The notes below the pieces were generated by a model. That model worked only from the letters and a program-made list of their open reading frames with translations, had not been told where the DNA came from and did no database searches. From NCBI GenBank assembly GCA_014281115.1, contig JACONQ010000001.1, forward strand, positions 4,464,001 through 4,528,000: a stretch of 64,000 nt of DNA, written 5' to 3'. The stretch's first letter is position 1. Every line of letters begins with the position of its first letter. Made by a program: the position numbers and the translations under genes. This stretch comes from Laburnicola sp. R22_1. Lineage: Eukaryota; Ascomycota; Dothideomycetes; Pleosporales; Didymosphaeriaceae. Shown one piece after another: positions 56,961 through 64,000 of the stretch.

Positions 56961-58145
56961 TCAAGCACCCTGCACCTTCTTGACGACTGCGACCACACGC
57001 TCGTACAGCGGGTGGTCCTTCTCCAGACCAGTGATCTGGGACGTCGCCTCCTCGGCGGACTTCTCCTTGAGAATCTTGGCGAGCTCAACCGACTCCTCAT
57101 CGCCCTCGACATTCTGGAAGCGGAAGGCCTGCTCAGCCGCAGCGAGAAGAGCATCGACCTTGAGCCCCTTCTCGGCGAGCTGGGCCGCAGGGCCGATGAA
57201 GCGCTCCTTGCGGGAGAGCTTACGCAGCGGGGCACGACCGACACGCTCGACGTTGTCCTTGAGTGTGGGGTTGGAGATACGCGAGATGATGGTGTCGACG
57301 TACGTGTCCTGCTCCTTCTGGGAAATGCCGTGCTTGGTCACGATGAGGGCAGCGGTCTCCTTGACAGCCTCGCGGACAATGTCGTGGAGCTCCTTGTCCT
57401 GGAGAACCTCGTGAATGAAGGGGATCTTGCGCTGGTAGCCGTAGTAAGCGGCAGTCGCGTGAGAGGTGTTGACGGTGAAGAGCTTGCGCTCAATGTACGG
57501 CTCGAGATCGTCAACATAGTGGATGCCCTCGACGGCGGGCTTGTTGCCACCGTTCTCGAACGGCTTCTGCTCAACGCACCACTCGAAGAACTTCTCGATC
57601 TTGACGTTGAGGCCAGCATCGCCGTCCTGCTGAGGCACGATACGGTCAATGGCCGAGTTGGCGTAGCGGGCACGCTTGTCGCTCTCCTTCAGGGTGTCCT
57701 TGTTCAGCTTGTCCTCGATGTACTTCTCGATGAAGCCCCTCCAGGTGGTTGTGGCATTGATGGCGTTCTCGCAAGCGATGACGGCTAGAGGAGGAAGATC
57801 GGTGGAGCGAGCTTCGATGGCCTTGGCCACGGGCTCAGCCACGAACTTGAGGATGTTGGGGCCGACGGCGCAGGTAACCACCTCGGCGGTGGCGATCTCG
57901 TGCACGACCTTCTCCATGTCGTACTTGGAGTTGATGGCGCGGTAGTTGTCAATGGTAAAGGTTCGCTCACCATCCGGGCCGATCTCGGTGACGGTGTAAG
58001 ACGAGGCCTCGTTCAGGGCGTTGATGATGGAGTCCAGGACATCGACGAAGACGACCTCGTAGCCCGAGTTGTGCAGGAACTCGGCGACGAAGCCGCGGCC
58101 GATGTTGCCGCCGCCAAAGTGGACAGCCTTCTTCGTGGGCGCCAT
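56961..58145 (-). CDS. mpdA: Mannitol-1-phosphate 5-dehydrogenase
   Basis: Single-exon gene of 394 residues, full length for the family (EC 1.1.1.17). It interconverts fructose-6-phosphate and mannitol-1-phosphate with NAD(H) in the cytosol, the first step of fungal mannitol synthesis. The N-terminal Rossmann motif [16 protein letters not shown] (residues 9-24) binds NAD. The central [20 protein letters not shown] follows. The polyol-dehydrogenase catalytic signature [19 protein letters not shown] contains the Lys, Asn and His expected at the active site. A conserved region [32 protein letters not shown] follows. ATG 58,143-58,145 gives the usual [13 protein letters not shown] start. Confidence 0.96.
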   Translation of the reverse strand: MAPTKKAVHFGGGNIGRGFVAEFLHNSGYEVVFVDVLDSIINALNEASSYTVTEIGPDGERTFTIDNYRAINSKYDMEKVVHEIATAEVVTCAVGPNILKFVAEPVAKAIEARSTDLPPLAVIACENAINATTTWRGFIEKYIEDKLNKDTLKESDKRARYANSAIDRIVPQQDGDAGLNVKIEKFFEWCVEQKPFENGGNKPAVEGIHYVDDLEPYIERKLFTVNTSHATAAYYGYQRKIPFIHEVLQDKELHDIVREAVKETAALIVTKHGISQKEQDTYVDTIISRISNPTLKDNVERVGRAPLRKLSRKERFIGPAAQLAEKGLKVDALLAAAEQAFRFQNVEGDEESVELAKILKEKSAEEATSQITGLEKDHPLYERVVAVVKKVQGA

Positions 58146-59024
58146 GGTGGCGTGTGCTTGGTGGGGATTGGAAGGTAGGAGGTAGGGAGGGGTTTGGCTG
58201 ATGGAACACGGTCAATTGAGTTGGGTGGAGATGGCAGAGGCAATAGAAGAGGGGTGGTGGGCTGACAAGTAGATGTGGGTGAAGGATATGCGAGCGGCTG
58301 TAGTCGGGAGGCGTTGGCGGGGTATTTGTAGCAGGAGCGGAGTCGGCGCGGGGGAGGGGAGGACATGGTGCACAAGACCACAGGCTTACCTAGCTGAGCG
58401 TTTGTTCCTGAGCGCGGGCGGTGTGCTTCAGGGTGCAGTAGCAGAGAATGGAAGGGTGAGGCGGGCGAGGGTGGAGTGTTGGGGGCACGATGGGTGAGCT
58501 GGCACAGCCGAGGAATAGGCCCCGCCAGGCGGTGACGTTGCAAGGCCGGGCGAGCCATCGCGCCATTGGTCGCAGCTGACTCGGCGCAGAAGCAAATACT
58601 TCGCTAGGCGTGGGCACCACCAGACGCAGTAGATTTTCTACCTGCAAAGAGCGTTGCATGTTTGGACGCCAACACCCCACCACCTCTTGCTTTTATTAAT
58701 GCTGCAGCCCAACAGACCCCATCTCGGCCGTGCGCCCCCCGTACACGGCCGCGCAAACGCCTGGCCAGACCAGAATGGTTCCATCTGCACGCTCTCGTTG
58801 TCGTGGTGTTTTGCCGCGGCTCCCTATGCCTTGCGACGTCATGGCGGATGGAGACTGCCGCGTACAGGGAACAGCCTGCTACATCAAGCTGTTGGCGAAG
58901 CCGTGGAGATCTAGACCGCGACGTTGCGCTCTTGTTGTTGTCGTGGTTGAACGATATACAAAGTTATCTTCGATTCAACTATTCTTCATTCTGCTCACGA
59001 GTCGCCCGCTCCGCCCAACCCCAC
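58146..59024. other. mpdA promoter and PNS1 3-prime region
   Basis: No gene is supported. CT-rich sequence just upstream of the mpdA start (58,146-58,260) on its coding strand is typical of strongly expressed fungal genes. Confidence 0.5.
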
Positions 59025-60897
59025 TTATGCATGTATCGCTTGCTGAACATGCGGGTATACTGCCACCATCTGCTGGTACAGATCCGGATGATCCCTCATC
59101 AACACCTCTGGGTCCCAAGCCATGGCCACGAAGATGGTGTCCACCCCACTGCTCAACGGCGTGGTGAATATTTGACAGATTTGCAGGCCGATGAGGAAAG
59201 CGAATGCGACAACGACCGGCGTGTACGAGCCAGTCGAGTTGTAGGCCGGCGAGGTGAAGATCAGGTATAGATACGAAAGCAACGCGCACGTGTACGCGAC
59301 GAACATTGCGCCCATGCTCAGAACCGGCCCAATGAGGCACTCGTTGACGAGAGCATCGATTCCACGGTCCTTGATCATCCTGCACAATATTAGAACAGCA
59401 TCTCGCAAGGCATGGGGAGACCTTACTGCCAAGTGTCCTTGGCTGCTTCAACGTAGGACTTGCCGTACAACGCGATATACGAAAAGGCGTAACGGTTAAG
59501 GAATTGGACTGCCCAGTCGAGTAGACCAATCAGGCATTGGAGACAGCAGAAGATGGCAGTTCCGATAATGTTACCATCCTGCGATGCGCTGTGCTGCGCT
59601 GCCGAGCAAATCTGCCTCAGCATTTGTATAATGGCCACGATGAGACTTCCCAGACTGATGCTGCCGAAGCTGTACGTGAGGGCCCGTTTGAGCGCGCCAC
59701 GAGTCGACTTCTTGGGGAAGTTGTTCCCATTGAAATACCACGAGCCGTACACTCCCGATATCGTAACGTGGATAGTGTTCTTGAGCCATCTAGAAACAAA
59801 TTAGCGACGAATGCGATTTCCCAGCCTCAGCCACTTACTCGGATATCCAATACATTGCGAATGTCACAAAGACAAGCAATCCAATAACCTTGCCCGAACT
59901 GCAACCGCCGGCGCCGGTATTGCAAGCTGGGTTCCTGCCCGGCTGGTATTTGACGTATACCGCCACCAGTGTCACAGAAAACCACGCACCGAATGCTGCA
60001 GCGAGAATGCCTCCAATTAACGATACCATGTACACGTGTCCAAATCTCTTCGACACATCAATGGTCGTCTGTAGCATTAGAACCGAAAAGGGGATGCGCG
60101 GGATCCAGCTGATGAAGCAGATGACGTAGAAGATTGTGAAGATAAGGAAGACGATGCCGCCCGACCAGTACTTGCGGTAGAGCATGTAGATGGCGGTAAC
60201 GAAACCTAATACAATGCTGAGGATCCCCGTTATCCCTGCGAATGTAAAGTTAGCGCCGGCATCTTTCAAGGTCGAGGGGAATGTGGCATACAAATAAACT
60301 GCTTGGTGAATGCACGGGCAGCCCACATATAGGCATAGCTAAGAACCGTGGCCTAAGCACGCATCAGCATATGCGGCCAATACACTGCGCATACCAAAGA
60401 AGCGTACCACTACGAGCACAAAAGCAAAAAGAATAATGGTGTTGCCGTTCAGCCCGAAGTCGTTCTGGCCACCGTAGATGCCGCCATTGAAATCAACGGT
60501 TTCTGAATAGCCCTGAAGCACAATTCCTGAAGTCGCGCAATAGCCCAAGAAGACAGCAATGAGCTGCGCTTGTTAGTAACCTCGTCGCAACCACGATGAC
60601 AACGAGTGCGCGTACCAAGAGGCCGGCCCACCAATCATGGTACTTCGGCTGGTCAACCTTGAAGGCCTGATCGAAGCTGGGCTTCTCGCCGTAGTTCTGG
60701 TGTCCATTCGGCGGCGGCGGAGGTCCCCATTTCTGCTGGTTGTTCGCGTACTGCGGGGGCGGTTGCGGGTAACCTGCTGGTTGCGGTGGGTAATTCGCTT
60801 GTGGTGGCGGGTAATGGGCCGGTTCTTGCATCTGATAGTAGTTGTTCTGCATGGGCGCGCCACCGTAGTAGCTCGAGGCCTCTCCTCGTTGGGCCAT
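59025..60897 (-). CDS. PNS1: PNS1, choline-transporter-like membrane protein
   Basis: There are six exons: 60,616-60,897, 60,408-60,563, 60,292-60,352, 59,839-60,235, 59,427-59,789 and 59,025-59,379. The five introns of 47-56 bp all start GT and end AG, and every join keeps frame, giving 537 residues. The N-terminal 90 residues are a cytosolic Pro/Tyr/Gln-rich tail (YYGGAPMQNNYYQMQ, PQPAGYPQPPPQY). About ten membrane helices follow, with hallmarks YAYMWAARAFTKQFIW, CLQCLIGLLDWAVQFLNRYAFSYIALYGKSYVEAAKDTWQ and the family end (DTIFVAMAWDPEVLMRDHPDLYQQM). PNS1 belongs to the CTL/SLC44 family at the plasma membrane; choline transport by fungal members is not established. Confidence 0.95.
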
Positions 60898-62820
60898 GTT
60901 TGCAGTCGTAGCAATGCAAAAGGTCGGGGAGAGAGAGAATGCGACCAGGACGGTTTTATAGCTGCCCAGCGATTTTCTCCTGGCGTCCCCAAAGAGCTTG
61001 GAAGCGCCTCAAGACGAAAAGTGGGTCCTGCAAGTGCTAGACCCTAGATCCTAAACTCACGTCATCGGAGCCTGCGCGAGGCCGCGACCGCCGTTGTTGA
61101 TCACCCGAGGCTGTGGCTGGTACCGATGCAGGCGTAGGGATTCGCATGTGATTCGCCGTGTCCTACACCGCAGAAATGTGCCATCCGTGATGGCTTGCGT
61201 TGTTGTTGCGATGCACCGCAGCTCGAATGCGCTGTACATAGATCGTCCGAAAAGTCCCTGCTGGGGGAGGCCTGTGGCGCAGCCTGTGGCGCGACACATG
61301 TCGCGTCAACAATAGCTTGGCGTGGCATCTTCGGCACTCTCGGGTGTTTAACGGCTTCATTTGCGTGCCGATAGCCGTCTTGACCGTTGCGCGTACGATG
61401 ATGCTACAGGGCGCACGCCTGTGTGAGATCACTGAGATGATTACCAGACCTTTTGGTCGTGGAAACAGACAATGGCGGTACGGTATTCCAACCGTCTGCT
61501 TCTGCCGGTGTATTCACCACACCAACATCATTCTTCACAGCCACAGACTCACTTGAAAGTACTCTCCCGGGATGTTCCTACCATTGGGCGCAAGATCTGA
61601 CGCCTTTGAACAACTCATCACCGAGGCTTCACAGCACGTCGCGCAACACCGCCCCGTCCGAGCGTGAATCTCGTGAGATAATGGTCATTCACCAGTGATC
61701 CCTCGTCCATTTGAGGAAGCATATCAATCAGACGGCCCTGCGCTAGCGACATCTCAGCACCTGCTGCGTATATCCAAGCTTTTTTGTTTGAACAACTGCC
61801 AAACTCCGCCTATGTCGCCGTCGGTGTCGCGGAGAGTGTACGCTGTCATGGATCGACGGTTCATGATCGATGTCTGCGGTCCATGAGGATACCAAGGATC
61901 TCCCCCTCTTTCTGGCTAGATCACTGAATCCACTCTCCCGGATGGTCTTCGATGGGGAGATGTCCCGACTCAGAATTGCGTAGGATCGAATAATCGCCAT
62001 CTTCGGCTTCCTTGGGATCCAAAAGAGGTGCGGCAGACTTTTCAGCACGATGAGATTCCCTTCGCAGTACGCACTGTGCTGTTTTGGGCTGCTTGAACGG
62101 GTTTCGAGAGCGCAACGGTGAGGGAGGAGTAGGTGCAGCCGGGCGTTATAAAGAATGACGAGAGACGGAAGGTGCAGCATTGTGCTCGTGCGTTGTAGGA
62201 TGCGTGCAGCGCTTACTCTTCCTACAACAGGTGACTTTCTACGTCAACCAGTGGACTCCACCAATAACAACACTACGAGAAATACATTAGGAACACAGGG
62301 TGTTCACGTCGACGCGTCTTAACACGCCAGGCCGTGACGGGACGAACCGACGAACACCAAAAGCTTTTAAAGCAGACGAACAATCAAAGAGAAGAAGCAG
62401 AAAGCAGAACGTTTGATGGAAAAACTATAAGTACTTGTTACTTCCAGTGCATTATCTTCTCATTGTGGTAATAGCGTCGCCATGCTCCTTCGTCCGAGTT
62501 CTTCTCGTACATAAGGGACGTAACTCAGCTAACAAAAATGTCATAGATAGCACTTCGAAGCAATATATAATCGAGTAACAGAAGTGCATATATTTGTGCC
62601 GATCTTGATGGCTCGGCGTAAGCAGAGTACCTCCAATCGGACAAGAACGCATATGGCCTGCACATGCATGCTCAGATATCTCAAGAACCTAGCAGTAGAT
62701 CGAGTCGAGCTGGGAGCGGTGCCTAATCCGGTCGAACTCCCCCTCCGAGAAAAGAGGCGTAGCAAGCGATCCGCCTGACCCGCAATTGCTTTGCCACGAA
62801 AGAACTTTGAGTTTAAACGA
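60898..62820. other. 1.9-kb stretch between PNS1 and the cupin gene
   Basis: No supported gene. On the minus strand, 62,115-61,921 reads PFKQPKTAQCVLRRESHRAEKSAAPLLDPKEAEDGDYSILRNSES, a protein-like stretch without an ATG; it could be an exon of an unmodelled gene or a relic. No RNA genes or transposon ends seen. Confidence 0.4.
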
Positions 62821-63411
62821 TCATGCCCTTCCAGAAGGCTTCCATCCATCTGGAGCCAGCTCCGATGATACGAATCCCGGCGCAACTGCGCATAAAGTTA
62901 ACACTCACATCCTTTTTATCATCAAGAGAATGAATTACGTACCAGTCGTCCCAACAAGTGTCCAGTTGCCTAGACTCCTCGCGCTCTGCCACTCATCCCT
63001 TGCGATGACTACCTGCGGTCGCTCGTTGGCAAAAACATCCGGGCCGAGCGTAAACTTTCGCCAGGGCTGGCCGTCATCGTGAGATAACGACAGGACCAAC
63101 GGTGCTCCTGCGTAATAGTGCCATACTTCAGCAGCGTCGACGCGGTGCCAGACTGAATCACCGGCGGAACCCTCGAGGAGATAGTAGATGGCTGTGCTAG
63201 CAGAGCAGTTCAAGCAGGGGATAGAGTAGGTGTCTTCGAAAGTCTCCACGAAATAGCCCTTCTCGTTGTTGATGCTCATGTTGAGCTTCTGCACTACTTC
63301 CTGAGCTGAGCGATCGTTGATGCTGACAGGTTGGTAGGGACTGGAAATGACTGTGCCGGCAGTGGACAGGAGCAGCAATGCCGCGCGCACGTAACAAGAA
63401 AAAATCAGCAT
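62821..63411 (-). CDS. Secreted DUF985-type cupin protein
   Basis: Exons are 62,943-63,411 and 62,821-62,885, with intron 62,886-62,942 (57 bp, GTACGT to GCGCAG), giving 177 residues. A signal peptide (LIFSCYVRAALLLLSTAGTVISS) is followed by the cupin: LNMSINNEKGYFVETFEDTYS, STAIYYLLEGSAGDSVWHRVDAAEVWHYYAGAPL, LGPDVFANERPQVVIARDEWQSARSLGNWTLVGTT and, after the splice, VAPGF. WHRV and WHYYAGAPL are the metal-site and fold signature of the family. Its biochemical activity is unknown. The mature protein has Cys residues (PCLNC), fitting a secreted form. The frame is open upstream, but ATG 63,409-63,411 gives the signal peptide. Confidence 0.85.
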
Positions 63412-63654
63412 CGTAGTCTTGTGGAGGGATAAGCATCTTAGTCTTGTTGAGGGATAAGTATTGTGATATATATATATATATACACTGAGCTGCAACGGCT
63501 AGGTTAGCCCCACTTTATAGGCAACAGCTAACGACTTCGTTCACGCTGACGTTATTGGCTTCCTTTGACCACTCTGGTCCTACATAAACGACGGCATCAC
63601 TTCCCCTCAAATTTTCAACAACCCAAGAGCCCGTTCATAATTTTGGAATTCGCA
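63412..63654. promoter_or_regulatory. Shared promoter of the divergent cupin pair
   Basis: These 243 bp lie between the two start codons. They contain a 25-bp tandem duplication around TAGTCTTGT-GAGGGATAAG (from 63,414, period 25) and an AT dinucleotide run (63,466-63,482). Both genes are probably driven from here; shared control is inferred. Confidence 0.55.
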
Positions 63655-64000
63655 ATGGCATCCTCCTCCAGCATAGCCGCCAAATCAGCCCAAGACATCA
63701 TCACAGAACTAAAGATGAAGCCGCATCCAGAGAAAGGCTTCTTCACCGAGACATTTCGCGACTCAGCGACTGATTCTACGGGCCGCCCGCACAGCACCCA
63801 GATTTACTACCTTCTTGAAGGCGCGACGGGACTCTCGCACTGGCACCGCGTCACCGATGCCGTCGAAGTTTGGCACTATTATGCCGGTGCGCCGCTGCAG
63901 CTATCGCTGTCATGGAACGACGGCAAGCCTGTCCGCGACCTTGTGCTGGGTACCGATCTTTGGGCTGTGAGTCCACGGCCCTTATCCAACTGCGCTCACA
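63655..64000 (+). CDS. DUF985-type cupin protein, cytosolic paralogue (partial)
   Basis: Exon 1 is 63,655-63,966 and ends at a GTGAGT donor; the gene continues past the window. The encoded part (104 residues) has no signal peptide: MASSSSIAAKSAQDIITELKMKPHPEKGFFTETFRD, then STQIYYLLEGATGLSHWHRVTDAVEVWHYYAGAPLQLSLSW and LGTDLWA. It aligns along its length with the secreted paralogue next door (WHRV, EVWHYYAGAPL, LG-D). The intron position differs: here it comes right after LGTDLWA, whereas the secreted gene is uninterrupted there. Confidence 0.85.
   Translation, partial: MASSSSIAAKSAQDIITELKMKPHPEKGFFTETFRDSATDSTGRPHSTQIYYLLEGATGLSHWHRVTDAVEVWHYYAGAPLQLSLSWNDGKPVRDLVLGTDLWAVSPRPLSNCAH

Noticed and set aside
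57012..57788. A 258-codon plus-strand frame over the mannitol-1-phosphate dehydrogenase gene
   Set aside because: It is the antisense shadow of mpdA, which has full-length family similarity on the minus strand.

Overview
This is a window of a filamentous ascomycete nuclear genome, most likely Pezizomycotina and plausibly a dothideomycete. The evidence is short (47-57 bp) GT-AG introns with fungal CTAAC/CTGAC-type branch sites, fungal genes (BBC1/MTI1-like, MRP51, PNS1, mannitol-1-phosphate dehydrogenase, a Zn2Cys6 factor), and transposons full of C-to-T/G-to-A changes and TAG/TAA stops, the signature of repeat-induced point mutation (RIP). The lineage is inferred, not proven.

Region 1 (1-~22,450) is a transposon nest that resolves base by base. 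Six pogo/Fot-type elements flanked by TA duplications lie at 155-11,392, 1,244-3,368, 3,371-10,649, 8,143-10,253, 11,400-13,535 and 13,540-15,667 (here P1 to P6 in that order). A hAT element (4,460-7,493, 8-bp duplication TACCTGTA) sits inside P3, as does P4; P2 and P3 sit inside P1. P1, P5 and P6 stand in a row in what appears to be an older RIP-mutated hAT transposase gene, which also carries a Ty1/copia element (16,038-21,548, duplication TTAGC). All transposase genes are broken. Two patterns stand out. Every pogo terminal inverted repeat contains an internal direct repeat with a period of exactly 17 bp, although the repeat sequences differ. When P1, P5 and P6 are removed on paper, their shared target becomes a perfect palindrome with 14-bp arms around CTG.

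Region 2 (~22.6-35 kb) is genic: two unrecognised spliced genes, a small unrecognised minus-strand gene, a BBC1/MTI1-like SH3 protein, an Rtr1/RPAP2-family phosphatase divergent from it, and mitochondrial ribosomal protein MRP51.

Region 3 (35-51 kb) is gene-poor and partly decayed: a frameshifted kinase-like fragment, a frameshifted four-helix membrane protein, a disrupted reading frame near 41-42 kb, two unrecognised intact genes, a damaged secreted FAD-linked oxidase, and an intron-containing tRNA-Pro(AGG).

Region 4 (51-64 kb) is mostly intact: a Zn2Cys6 regulator, a tiny Gly/His-rich protein starting MGC, three 142-bp tandem repeats with graded RIP, mannitol-1-phosphate 5-dehydrogenase, the choline-transporter-like protein PNS1 (six exons), and two divergent DUF985-type cupin genes, one with a signal peptide and one without; the second runs off the window.
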